Shown: one piece after another, positions 9,203 to 18,263 of the stretch
Numbering within the stretch: the first letter of the stretch is position 1
How the letters are laid out: the number at the start of each line of letters is the position of its first letter
Notes under the pieces: model-generated
Databases searched by the model: none
What the model was told of the DNA's origin: nothing
What the model saw: the letters and a program-made list of their open reading frames with translations, nothing else
Assembly: GCA_937925685.1 (NCBI GenBank)
Contig: CALAMI010000016.1
Span: forward strand, 67,001 to 131,000
Direction of reading: 5' to 3'
From: Candidatus Binatia bacterium
GTDB taxonomy: Bacteria; Desulfobacterota; Binatia; HRBIN30
DNA: 64,000 nt
Made by a program: the position numbers and the translations under genes

Positions 9203-10627
9203 TCAAGCGTGCAGCGACTGTGTTCCTAGAAGGGCTAGGACCTCGACCAACACCGCGCTAATACGCCGCGCTGTTGGCAAATGCAAGAACTCGTTTGGCC
9301 CATGCGCGTTGGAGTGAGGGCCAAGCACGCCAGTCACCAGGAACTGCGCCTTCGGAAACATTCGATTCAGCATTGCCACAAACGGGATGGTGCCGCCCTC
9401 CCCCATGAAGCATGGGGGCGCCCCAAAGTATCCCTCGGAAGCCTGGTAAAGGCTGTGACGCAGGGGTGGCGCCAGTGGCGGTGCGTTCCAGCCTGTGGCC
9501 GCTTCCACCTGGTCAAAGGAAACCCGCGCCCCATAGGGGGGATCCCGCTCGAGCACGTTCTTCAACTCTCTGGCTGCAATCTCGCCATCCACACCGGGCG
9601 GCAATCGCAAGGAAAGCTTGAGCTGAGTCATGGGTCGTAAGACATTTCCTGCAGCCGGTGGAGTCGGCAGGCCAGCTCCGCCGGTCACCTCCAATTGAGG
9701 GCGCCAGGTGCGGTTCAACAGCAACTCGGTGACCTCCTCTCTCACGGCATGAACGCCCGGAAGAAATGGGATCGTTTCGAGGAGATTCCGACCGACAACC
9801 GCTGCCATCTGTTCGCATTCTTGCCGCCTCTCTTCTGGAATCGAAGGGCAAAGGTCGGGCAAGAGAACAACACCTGTCCGTTCGTCCTCGAGCCGCGACA
9901 ACAGCATACGAGCGATTCGAAATGACGACGGAACAATTCCGCTTCCGGCACCTGAGTGAATCCCCTCCCGCAAGACCGCCACTGTAAGCAGGCCATTCAC
10001 TAGCCCCCGTAGCGAAACGGTGACCCATAAGCGTTCGTAGTCCCCACACCCAGAATCCAAAGCGACCACCAACTCCGGGCGACCTATACGACTGCGCAAC
10101 GCCTCGATGTACGCCGGCAAGTCGCCACTGCCACTTTCCTCACAAGCTTCAATCAACGCCACGCAGCGCGGGCGCGGGACTCGATGTTCGGCGATATAAG
10201 CCATTGCAGCAACCATCGCGAACGCTGCATAACCATCGTCAGCACTGCCCCGACCATAAAGCCTTTCCCCACGAACGACCGGTACAAACGGATCCAAGCC
10301 CGGCTCCCATCCCTCGAACGGCGGTTGCTTGTCGACGTGGCCGTAGAGCAGAACTGTGCGGTCTGTGTCCCCGCTCCATTCCAGGAATAACAGCGGAGTC
10401 CGACCCGGTAAGCGAACAATTTCAGCGTGCAACCCAGGCACTGCGCAAGCCCGCACCCAACGTTCCACCAATTCCACAGCCTGGTCCAGGAGCCCGTTAT
10501 GCTCCCAGTTCAGGTCAAACGCTGGAGATTGGTTTGGAACCCGGATGTACTCACAAAGCGCAGGCAAAACCGCATCGGACCAAAACTCGTCCATCCAGTG
10601 GCTTGTTTTTTCGTAGTCCATAAACAT
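9203..10627 (-). CDS. M20 family metallopeptidase (dipeptidase-like)
   Basis: About 474 residues from ATG 10627; a TTG at 10642 and a second ATG at 10621 are alternatives, and none has a strong ribosome site. Metal-binding motifs of the M20 family are intact: YGHVDKQPP with the first His and Asp, GRGSADDGYA with the bridging Asp, and the Glu pair in IEACEESGSGD. Near the end PHSNAHGPNEFL carries the last metal His. The lid/dimerisation domain lies between about residues 210 and 330. Family members hydrolyse dipeptides or acylated amino acids in the cytoplasm; the order and spacing here fit the M20 dipeptidase/CNDP-like group better than ArgE or DapE. It converges with the SDR gene. Confidence 0.9.
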   Translation of the reverse strand: MFMDYEKTSHWMDEFWSDAVLPALCEYIRVPNQSPAFDLNWEHNGLLDQAVELVERWVRACAVPGLHAEIVRLPGRTPLLFLEWSGDTDRTVLLYGHVDKQPPFEGWEPGLDPFVPVVRGERLYGRGSADDGYAAFAMVAAMAYIAEHRVPRPRCVALIEACEESGSGDLPAYIEALRSRIGRPELVVALDSGCGDYERLWVTVSLRGLVNGLLTVAVLREGIHSGAGSGIVPSSFRIARMLLSRLEDERTGVVLLPDLCPSIPEERRQECEQMAAVVGRNLLETIPFLPGVHAVREEVTELLLNRTWRPQLEVTGGAGLPTPPAAGNVLRPMTQLKLSLRLPPGVDGEIAARELKNVLERDPPYGARVSFDQVEAATGWNAPPLAPPLRHSLYQASEGYFGAPPCFMGEGGTIPFVAMLNRMFPKAQFLVTGVLGPHSNAHGPNEFLHLPTARRISAVLVEVLALLGTQSLHA

Positions 10628-10704
10628 TCTCTGCCTAACCAAGACCCCGTCGCTGTCAAACCCACCCTTCTCCCGGCACTTACCTTCCGATAGAAGCCCA
10701 CTGC

Positions 10705-11901
10705 ATGTCGATTACCCGGCGAGAGTTTTTTCGGCTGTGCTCAACGTTGGCACTTGCGGGCTGCACGGGGCGGGGGAGCGATTATACTGACGAGGATCGA
10801 GAACACTTGCATCGCCAGCAAGTTACCGAGTCATTGCGCTCGGGCAGTGGCCCGTTCGGGCCAATGGTTTTCGCCGGCTACCGCGACCTCGCCCGACTTA
10901 CTTACTTCCGATTGACGGACGACGGGCGCTTGGCTGTAGCCACCGATCTCCCCCCCGTTATCGACTGCCACACCCACCTCGGTTGGTCCTACTTTCTTGC
11001 TCCTGACGTCGACCTTCTGCGTGCAACGCCCCGAACCCAGTACCTGCTAGATTGCGATGCACAAGCGCCGCCTTGTGAACTCGACCTGGATGTTTACGTG
11101 AACAGTAATTTCACTGAGTCCATGCTCAACTCATTGCGTTGGGAAACCATTCGCACTTTGCTGTTAGGCGGTCAGGCCGCCTCGACGCACACGATCCCTA
11201 ATCTGGTAACAGAAATGGATCTTCTGCGAATTCAGTCCGCAGCGGTACTGCCAATCGCTGTTACGCTACCCTTCAGCAGCGACCCTACCCTGCACCAGCT
11301 CGAGGCAATCGAGCGGGCGAAGGTAAGTCATCGACTCATCCCCTTCGCTTCGGTGCATCCGGGTGACCGCCACGGCACAGCCAAGTTACGCGATTATGCA
11401 AACCGCGGTGTACGTGGCTTAAAGTTGCACCCGGAAATGCAGCGCTTTTACCCCGACTCTGATGAGGCGATGTCCATTTATGCTGAATGCCGGCGACTAC
11501 AGCTTCCGGTCATTTTTCATGCTGGCAGATCCGGAATTGAACCCGAATTTCTGCGGCCGTATGCCCTTATTCGGCGGCTGAAACGTGCCGTTCAAGAGTT
11601 TCGTGATGTGGCGTTTATCTTCGGCCACGCTGGAGCAAGGGACAGCGAAGAAGCCGCTGCCCTTGCTCGCCAAAACGATAACGTCTGGCTTGAGCTGTCG
11701 AGCCAAGGACTAACGCGGATCTACGAGTTGTATCGGGACCTTGGTAGTAGCAAGCTTCTTTACGGGAGCGACTGGCCTTTCTACCCTCAAGCCGTCGCAC
11801 TGGCCAAGGTTCTGTTGGTCACTGACCACGACGAGCAAGCGCGACAGCGGATTTTAGGGGGAAACGCGCTGGAAGTCCTGCGGATTACCCCAGCCGCTTG
11901 A
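10705..11901 (+). CDS. Exported amidohydrolase (amidohydrolase-2 family) with Tat-type lipoprotein signal
   Basis: 398 residues. The N-terminus reads TRREFFRLCSTLALAGC: a twin-arginine motif (R5-R6) followed by a lipobox ending at C20, which predicts folded export by Tat and lipid anchoring. The catalytic barrel has DCHTHLG (H89, H91), a Lys in GVRGLKLHPEM, FHAG, FGHAG and YGSDWPFY with the metal Asp. That set is typical of amidohydrolase-2 enzymes such as decarboxylases and hydrolases acting on ring compounds. An insert of about 80 residues separates the first motif from the rest of the barrel. The substrate is unknown. The gene stands alone between divergent and convergent neighbours. Confidence 0.85.
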   Translation: MSITRREFFRLCSTLALAGCTGRGSDYTDEDREHLHRQQVTESLRSGSGPFGPMVFAGYRDLARLTYFRLTDDGRLAVATDLPPVIDCHTHLGWSYFLAPDVDLLRATPRTQYLLDCDAQAPPCELDLDVYVNSNFTESMLNSLRWETIRTLLLGGQAASTHTIPNLVTEMDLLRIQSAAVLPIAVTLPFSSDPTLHQLEAIERAKVSHRLIPFASVHPGDRHGTAKLRDYANRGVRGLKLHPEMQRFYPDSDEAMSIYAECRRLQLPVIFHAGRSGIEPEFLRPYALIRRLKRAVQEFRDVAFIFGHAGARDSEEAAALARQNDNVWLELSSQGLTRIYELYRDLGSSKLLYGSDWPFYPQAVALAKVLLVTDHDEQARQRILGGNALEVLRITPAA

Positions 11902-12064
11902 AGTTCGGTCCAATCACGCCGAGCATTCTCAGGAGCCACGCCCCTAGGACAGATATCAAAGACCGAGCCGCGCTCCAGCACCGTTGCGGCGGCAGCCATC
12001 GAGCGCAGCTTCGAGCTTTCCACCGAGGGCAGTAGAGGGCCTAGGGCTCGGACCGAGGTGACTC

Positions 12065-13225
12065 TTATATCTTATGGCGTTCCAGCAATTGGCGGGCGAT
12101 CACCAGCCGCTGAATTTCGTTAGTCCCCTCGCCGATAATCATCAGCGGTGCATCACGGAAATAGCGCTCAACGGGGAATTCTGCCGTGTACCCGTAGCCG
12201 CCAAGCACCCGCATCGCCTCGGTGGCTACCTCCAAGCATGTTTCCGACGCAAACAACTTCGCCATACCAGCTTCCAAATCAGCACGCTCGCCGCGGTCTT
12301 TCTTCTCCGCGGCGTGATACGTTAACAGACGAGCCGCTTGAATCTTCGTGGCCATATCGGCAAGTTTGAGCTGAATTGCCTGGTGCTGAGCAATGGGCTT
12401 TCCAAAAGTTTCTCGTTGTTGGGCATAGCGAATTGCTTGTTCAAAAGCAGCGGTCGCGACACCGACGGCTCGTGCTGCAATGTTCACACGGCCCACTTCA
12501 AGTCCGCTCATGACTTGAAGAAAGCCTCGGCCCTCGCTGCCTCCCAACAAGTTAGCGGCTGGCACTTGGTAATCCTCAAGATGGACCTCGCAGGTTTCGA
12601 TGCCTTTATAACCCAGTTTATGGATGTCGCGGCTCACACTCAGGCCGGGCCCCTTTTCTCCTAAGATCACACTAATCCCTTTGTACGGGGGGTTTGCTTG
12701 GGGATCGGTTTTTGCAGCAATGGCGTAGATGGTTGCTGTACGCGCATTGGTGATGAACATCTTACTACCGTTCAGCACGTAGACATCCCCCCGGCGCACC
12801 GCCGTAGTGCGAATCCGCTGCACGTCACTACCGGCATGAGGCTCGGTCAGGCAAAGAGCACCTCGATGATCCCCGCGAGCCATGGCAGGCAGATAGCGCT
12901 GCTTCTGCTCCGTGGTGCCGTATTCCCGAAGTAAGTAGGCAACCATGAGGTGAGTGTTCAGCACCCCGCTCAAGCTCATCCACCCTCGTGACAGTTCCTC
13001 GACGATGCGCGCGTACGTTGTCACGTCAAGCCCGAGGCCACCGAACTCCACTGGGATCGTTGCACCAAATAACCCCAGTTCCTTCATTCGAGCCACAAGA
13101 GCATGGGGGTACTCATCGCGGTGCTCGAGTTCACCGGCGATAGGAATGACGTCGCGTTCGACAAATCGTCGCACCGCGGCAACAACTTCATCTGTCACTT
13201 CTGTCCGCGTTATACTGCTTGTCAT
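12065..13225 (-). CDS. Acyl-CoA dehydrogenase
   Basis: 386 residues from the ATG at 13225; an in-frame GTG at 13252 is possible but less likely. It introduces a double bond into an acyl-CoA, passing electrons to ETF. All landmarks are present: the helical N-domain, LCLTEPHAGSDVQ and GSKMFITNA in the FAD-binding beta domain, GRVNIAARAVGVA, RETFGKPIAQHQAIQLKLADM, RVLGGYGYTAEFPVERYFRDA, and IIGEGTNEIQ holding the catalytic Glu. The IGEGT form is seen in short/branched-chain and related dehydrogenases; chain length cannot be fixed. It stands alone on the minus strand and is divergent from the transglutaminase-7TM gene across about 240 bases. Confidence 0.93.
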   Translation of the reverse strand: MTSSITRTEVTDEVVAAVRRFVERDVIPIAGELEHRDEYPHALVARMKELGLFGATIPVEFGGLGLDVTTYARIVEELSRGWMSLSGVLNTHLMVAYLLREYGTTEQKQRYLPAMARGDHRGALCLTEPHAGSDVQRIRTTAVRRGDVYVLNGSKMFITNARTATIYAIAAKTDPQANPPYKGISVILGEKGPGLSVSRDIHKLGYKGIETCEVHLEDYQVPAANLLGGSEGRGFLQVMSGLEVGRVNIAARAVGVATAAFEQAIRYAQQRETFGKPIAQHQAIQLKLADMATKIQAARLLTYHAAEKKDRGERADLEAGMAKLFASETCLEVATEAMRVLGGYGYTAEFPVERYFRDAPLMIIGEGTNEIQRLVIARQLLERHKI

Positions 13226-13463
13226 GGCCCGAGAGTGTCGAGAACACAGCACTAAGGCAAGAGGCGTCTAAAGGCTACTAGGGAACCAGTTCAACGATGG
13301 TGATGCGAATGCTGTTCGCCTTCACACGATGCCATCTCGATGGCCTAGATTACGCTCCTATCGCACCTCCGGTGACGTTTGTCCCCCGCTCCGCCCCGGG
13401 TTTGCAACGCTGCCGAACTTTCTTGCGCGCGCGTCTACGCGCTGGTACTCACGCGGAACATTC

Positions 13464-15665
13464 ATGAGAACGTTTCTAATGGCGCTGCCCTGGCTGCTCC
13501 TCGGCTCTGCAGCTTTGGCCACAACTACGCCTACGCCGCTTCCCACCACGGGCGTTTACCCCACAACACAAGATCACCTTCCACAGCGAGAGCGACCGAT
13601 CAGCGCGACGACCACTTACTGGCACGTCAAGTTCCTCCTACGGGCGTCTAACCTTCCGAGCGGCAGCGCGGTACGCGTGCTCTTGCCGGTGTCCGATGCT
13701 CACCAGGAGGCGCAGCAGCGGACTGTGCGTGCCCCTGGATTCCGTTTTGCGGAGGAGCCAGCAACTCCGAATTTGACCGGCATCTGGATACGCAACCACG
13801 AAGAGCGTCAGGGAGAGATCGAAGCTGAATACGAGTTCGCGGTGAGCGACCGGATTTACAATCCCCCGAGCGACCCCGTCGGCCGGTTAAGTTCCGTGCA
13901 AGACGCGACGCGGCGTTATTTGGAACCTTCGGCGCTCATTCAGAGTCGTGAAGCAGCGATCCGCCAGCGTGCCCGGGATTTAATTGCAGGCGCTCAGACA
14001 AGCGACCAGCTTCTTTGGAATCTCTTTCAGTTCGTTGCCACTGCAATTCGCACCGTCCCGGCGGCAACACGAGAGGATGCCCTCACGGTTCTCCAGCGTG
14101 AAAGGGGTAGCGTTACCGGCAAGGCTCGCTTACTGGCTGCGTTGCTACAAGCCAGCGGAGTTCCCGCACGTGTCGTGGGCGGTCTAAGTTTGGACGATGC
14201 CACAAAAAAACGTGCAACCATCGCCTGGGTAGAGGCGCACGTCGGGGGCACATGGATTCCGCTCGACCCGAGCGGGGGACATTTCGGTTGGTTGCCCAAC
14301 CGCTACCTCGCTCTCTACCGCGGCGATCTGCCTCTCATTGTTCACCCTGCGGGAGCGAGCGTGGATTATGAATTCTTGGTGCGACGGATCCGCAAAGAAG
14401 GAGCTGAACCATCCGCACCCGCCAGAGGTCGGATCGTCGCCCCGCCCCAACCGTTGGCCCGAATGGCCTCTGCGTACGTGGAGCAACCACTGGCTACGGT
14501 TGTTGTTTTTACCGATCAGAACATACCCCGCGCTGCTAGTGAGAGAATTTTCCGGGAAGCGAACGAAGCGCAAATTGACCTTGTGATGCTAAGCGTGCCC
14601 GAGGCTCCTCGTTACTTCCGCCAACAGTACTTGCAGCGTCTCATCGCCAACAATTTGCCGTTGGTGCAAAGCGCGCACGTGCTTCTCGTCCACACCAGAG
14701 ACGATGCTGGGCTTTACGCAGGACTCGTGCTTGGCGAAGCAAACATCAAGCTGGGAGATTCTCGCGTGATCATCGCCGGCCAATTCCCAAAGGTCGTGGG
14801 GACGACGTTAGGCTCGGTCTTGTTCCAACTCCTCGACGCCGGCGAGGTCGCTCTCATTCCGCAACCAACGACATGGCCAGCCCTCTGGGCCTTGGTCCGT
14901 GCAAACGCCATTGACGGCACCCCGATTGACGAAGCGGCTCGGAAGTGGGGGCTTAAACCGGTCATCGTTGACGTGCTGTCATATGAACGCCTCGGCGCTT
15001 ACCGCAAACGAGTTATCGGGGCCTGGGCTCGCGCCGTAACAGCACAAGTGCCGCTTCAGGCACTCACCTTCATTTTGGTCCTCCCGGTCATTGCAGCACT
15101 CGTTGTCGTGATTCGCGTCCTCGTGGGGGTCGAGACCTTCGGCATCTTTGCTCCAGTGATCGTGTCACTGGCTTTCCTCACCACGGGACTCAAATGGGGT
15201 CTGGTCATTTTTGTCGCCATCGTAGGCACGGGAATCCTAGTGCGCGCCGCACTCCAGAGGGTGCGGCTGCAACTGGTATCGCGCTTGGCCATACTCATTA
15301 CCGTGGTTGCCGGGATTATGGCCGGGCTTGCCATTCTAGGTGCATCGTTTGGAATCGGCGCGTTATTGAACGTGAGCATTTTCCCTATGGTCATCATGTC
15401 GAACATGATCGAGAACTTCGCGTCATCTCGCGCCCAATTTGGAACCCGGGAAGCAGTTCGCCTGACCGCGAACACGCTGTTGCTCGCCTCCCTGTGCTAT
15501 TTGACGGTGGAATGGGGAGGTTTGCAATCGTTGTTGCTGAGTTTCCCTGAGCTTCTACTTGGTGCCATTGTCATCGATGTGGCCTTGGGAAAATGGCGCG
15601 GCTTGCGTGCTCTCGAGTACAAACGGTTCTGGCCCCTGACGAGCGAGCGGCAGCTATGGCGTTAG
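13464..15665 (+). CDS. Inactive transglutaminase-like domain fused to a multi-helix membrane domain
   Basis: 733 residues from the ATG at 13464, which starts an obvious signal peptide (MRTFLMALPWLLLGSAALA). Residues about 150-290 have a transglutaminase-like core, RLLAALLQASGVPARVVGGL then IAWVEAHVGGTWIPLDPSGG, but the Cys position reads GSVTGKA and the His of HAWVE is replaced by Ile. Only the Asp remains, so it should be inactive. A mixed domain of ~200 residues follows, then about seven membrane helices from residue 535 on. This matches the family described as inactive transglutaminase fused to 7 transmembrane helices. The ATP-grasp gene overlaps its 3' end, the known partner arrangement. 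The role is unsettled; envelope peptide or metabolite modification is inferred. Confidence 0.85.
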   Translation: MRTFLMALPWLLLGSAALATTTPTPLPTTGVYPTTQDHLPQRERPISATTTYWHVKFLLRASNLPSGSAVRVLLPVSDAHQEAQQRTVRAPGFRFAEEPATPNLTGIWIRNHEERQGEIEAEYEFAVSDRIYNPPSDPVGRLSSVQDATRRYLEPSALIQSREAAIRQRARDLIAGAQTSDQLLWNLFQFVATAIRTVPAATREDALTVLQRERGSVTGKARLLAALLQASGVPARVVGGLSLDDATKKRATIAWVEAHVGGTWIPLDPSGGHFGWLPNRYLALYRGDLPLIVHPAGASVDYEFLVRRIRKEGAEPSAPARGRIVAPPQPLARMASAYVEQPLATVVVFTDQNIPRAASERIFREANEAQIDLVMLSVPEAPRYFRQQYLQRLIANNLPLVQSAHVLLVHTRDDAGLYAGLVLGEANIKLGDSRVIIAGQFPKVVGTTLGSVLFQLLDAGEVALIPQPTTWPALWALVRANAIDGTPIDEAARKWGLKPVIVDVLSYERLGAYRKRVIGAWARAVTAQVPLQALTFILVLPVIAALVVVIRVLVGVETFGIFAPVIVSLAFLTTGLKWGLVIFVAIVGTGILVRAALQRVRLQLVSRLAILITVVAGIMAGLAILGASFGIGALLNVSIFPMVIMSNMIENFASSRAQFGTREAVRLTANTLLLASLCYLTVEWGGLQSLLLSFPELLLGAIVIDVALGKWRGLRALEYKRFWPLTSERQLWR

Positions 15666-16636
15666 GTTTCTTTTCTCGCCTGCGAACGCTCCGCCAAGAT
15701 GTTCTTGGCCTCAACCGCCGCAATCACGAACTCGGCATTCCCCTCAATGCGCCACAATTCGTAGCACTCGTCGACAACAAAAGAGCAACGAAGGAAGCAC
15801 TGGCCTCGCGCGATCTGCCCGTCCCCAAAACCTTCGCTTCTTTGCGCACAGCGAACGACGTCAGAAGCATGGAGGAAGCCCTCGCCGGTCGTTCCAGTTT
15901 CGTCATGAAGCCAACGAGGGGCGCTGGGGGAGAAGGAATCGTGGTCATCGTCGACCGCTCGGGAAGCGACTTTATCAAGGCGAGTGGCGAGCGACTGCGC
16001 TGGCCTGACCTACACATGCAAGCGACGGAAATCCTTTCTGGCGCGTTCGCAGTCAGTCAAGCCTATGACGAGGTGCTGATCGAAGAGCGATTGGAGATGC
16101 ACCCAGCGTTAAGTCGCTTCGCTTATCGGGGGGTACCGGACGTGCGAGTTTTAGTCGCTCATGGCGTCCCCATTTTGGCTATGATGCGCCTTCCGACAAA
16201 ACGCTCCGACGGCAGAGCCAATCTACACCTTGGTGGTGTGGGTGTAGGCTTGAACCTCGCGACTGGCCGCGCGGTGTACGGCACTTGGGGCGAACATCCG
16301 CTGGTATTGCACCCCGATACTCACGCGCCCCTGGCAGAGCTCGTGGTCCCTCATTGGGAGGCTGTCCTCCAAGTAGCCGCAACTTGTTTTGACTGCATTC
16401 CCTTAGGCTACTTCGGGGTCGACTTAGTCGTAGACCCGCACAAAGGCCCGTGTGTGCTGGAGCTCAACGCTAGGCCCGGCCTAGGAATACAGTTAGCCAA
16501 CCACATGGGGTTACGACCGATCTTGGGGCAACTTCTCGCCGCGTTGCCTTCGGCAGGGTCGCCTGCGACTGACCGTGTGGCTTTAGGGCTCCACGTCTAC
16601 CGGATGTGTGTCATGGCTCGAGAACGAAGAACTTGA
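15656..16636 (+). CDS. ATP-grasp ligase, alpha-L-glutamate ligase (RimK)-like
   Basis: 326 residues from the ATG at 15656, inside the end of the upstream gene (10-base overlap). ATP-grasp features are clear: FVMKPTRGAGGEGIVVIVD as the ATP-binding loop with Lys, VLIEERLEMH, VPDVRVLVAHGVPILAMMRLP, GVDLVVD and LELNARPGLGIQLAN with the Mg-binding Glu/Asn. Such enzymes join a carboxylate to an amine or thiol with ATP. The combination with an inactive transglutaminase-7TM protein is a recurrent family pairing, often together with a retropepsin-like protease, which is not seen here. The natural substrate is unknown. Coupling predicts equal expression of the pair. Confidence 0.88.
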   Translation: MALGFFSRLRTLRQDVLGLNRRNHELGIPLNAPQFVALVDNKRATKEALASRDLPVPKTFASLRTANDVRSMEEALAGRSSFVMKPTRGAGGEGIVVIVDRSGSDFIKASGERLRWPDLHMQATEILSGAFAVSQAYDEVLIEERLEMHPALSRFAYRGVPDVRVLVAHGVPILAMMRLPTKRSDGRANLHLGGVGVGLNLATGRAVYGTWGEHPLVLHPDTHAPLAELVVPHWEAVLQVAATCFDCIPLGYFGVDLVVDPHKGPCVLELNARPGLGIQLANHMGLRPILGQLLAALPSAGSPATDRVALGLHVYRMCVMARERRT

Positions 16637-18251
16637 CACGCCAGGCGAACAATCGTTAGTTGCCGTCGACATGCCGAGTCCACATGACCTGAGGCGTCGA
16701 GACTCGTTCTTACTCCCCACGTCAACAGATTTCTTGCGCCTCCAAGCGGAGCGGTGGCGTAACACGCGCGGGCTGATCTTCCGTGACCGCCTATGCTCGT
16801 ATGGCGCCCTCGCCGAGTTCGCCGAACAACTCGCCGAGGCTCTCGCCGGGGTCGGTTGTGGCCGGGGTGCCCGGTTAGCCTTTCGTGCGTCCAACAGCCC
16901 TTTAACGGTGGCGAGTTACTATGCCGCCTGGGCACTGGGAAGCACAGCCGCACCACTCAGTGTGCGCGCCACCGGAGAAGAGCTGCTGCAGGCGTTGGAG
17001 CACCTTGATGTGCATGCACTCATCCTCGATCCGCGATCGGTCATGTCCTTGGAAACTCTCTGGCGGCAACTTCCCATCCCTGTCCTCGAGGTCAGGGAGG
17101 AGCCAGGAGGTGAAATTCGCATCGTGCACCAACGCTCCGCGCCGGCAAACAGGCCGGGCCCTCTGCGTCCTCGAGAGCGAATTGCCGTCCTCGCTCCGAC
17201 GTCGGGCACGACAGGTAGGCCAAAGGCGGTGATGCTGTCTCACACGAATCTTTTCTGGTCGTCACTGGCATGTGCAAGTGCCCGAGGAGACAACGGGACC
17301 GAAGTTGGAGCAGCCTTGAGCTTGCTCAGTCACACGCCCGTTTTCGTATCTCACGTACTCTGCCGGATCTTGTTCGGCGCCAACGTGGTCTTATTTCCGC
17401 GCTTCGACCTGGACGAATTGTTTTGGGCTACGGAGCGCCACGGTATCACGGATTTTACGCTCATCGGTGGAATGGTCGCCGATGTCATTGAACGTGGGCG
17501 CGTGCCGGAAACCGTCGAGAGCCGGGTCAGAAAACTTTCCGTCGGGGGGACCTTCACCCCAATGGAGGCCAAAGAGTCGCTGCGAAGCATCTTTCGTCAT
17601 GCCGAAATCATCGAGGCCTATGGCCAGTCCGAAGCAACAGACGGTGTCACCATGGCACGCGGCAACGAGGTGTTCGAGCGGCCTGGCACGGTTGGTCGGC
17701 AAAACCCGCACATCCTTGTACGCGTCCGTAGACAAGACGGGAACTGGGCAGTCGCCGGCGAAGAGGGCGAAATTGTCGTGAGAGGTCCCACGGTCATGCG
17801 CGGGTACTGGCGTGATCCGCAAGCAACTCGATACGCTCTGCGCAGCGGCTGGCTACACACTGGGGATCTGGGCCGACAAGACGGCGAAGGCTTTTTCTAC
17901 ATCACCGGAAGGATTAAAAACTTGATCATTACCGGAGGGGAGAACGTCTCCCCAATCGAGGTCGAGGAAGTCTTACGGAAACACCCAGCCGTGGCGGACG
18001 TTGCCGTTCTGGGCACACCGCACCCGAAGTGGGGGGAGCAAGTTACGGCGGTTGTCGTCCGACGGCCCGGGGCGAACGTAGATGCGAAAGACCTTGTCGA
18101 CTTCGCTGGCCAACATTTGGCGGGGTTCAAAAAGCCGCGGCGTGTGGAGTTCGTGACTTCTTTACCCCGCAATGCAACGAACAAAGTTGATTTAGTGGCG
18201 TTGAAACGCCTTCTACTGCCTTCGAAGGAACCTTTGTCAGCACACGATTAG
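16608..18251 (+). CDS. AMP-binding acyl-CoA synthetase / ligase (first copy)
   Basis: Up to 547 residues from GTG 16608; an ATG at 16671 is the alternative start, and neither has a good ribosome site. It activates a carboxylic acid as acyl-AMP and probably transfers it to CoA. Motifs in order: LAPTSGTTGRPKAVMLSH (P-loop), YGQSEAT, the hinge region WLHTGDLGRQDGEGFFYITGR, IKNLIITGGENVSPIEVEE, and near the end PRNATNKVD, which holds the catalytic Lys but has Asn where Gly is usual. The frame overlaps the 3' end of the ATP-grasp gene and the CaiB gene follows after 12 bases. The acid is unknown; the fold fits medium- or long-chain or aromatic acids. Confidence 0.9.
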   Translation: MSWLENEELDTPGEQSLVAVDMPSPHDLRRRDSFLLPTSTDFLRLQAERWRNTRGLIFRDRLCSYGALAEFAEQLAEALAGVGCGRGARLAFRASNSPLTVASYYAAWALGSTAAPLSVRATGEELLQALEHLDVHALILDPRSVMSLETLWRQLPIPVLEVREEPGGEIRIVHQRSAPANRPGPLRPRERIAVLAPTSGTTGRPKAVMLSHTNLFWSSLACASARGDNGTEVGAALSLLSHTPVFVSHVLCRILFGANVVLFPRFDLDELFWATERHGITDFTLIGGMVADVIERGRVPETVESRVRKLSVGGTFTPMEAKESLRSIFRHAEIIEAYGQSEATDGVTMARGNEVFERPGTVGRQNPHILVRVRRQDGNWAVAGEEGEIVVRGPTVMRGYWRDPQATRYALRSGWLHTGDLGRQDGEGFFYITGRIKNLIITGGENVSPIEVEEVLRKHPAVADVAVLGTPHPKWGEQVTAVVVRRPGANVDAKDLVDFAGQHLAGFKKPRRVEFVTSLPRNATNKVDLVALKRLLLPSKEPLSAHD

Positions 18252-18263
18252 GAGGTCAGGAGC

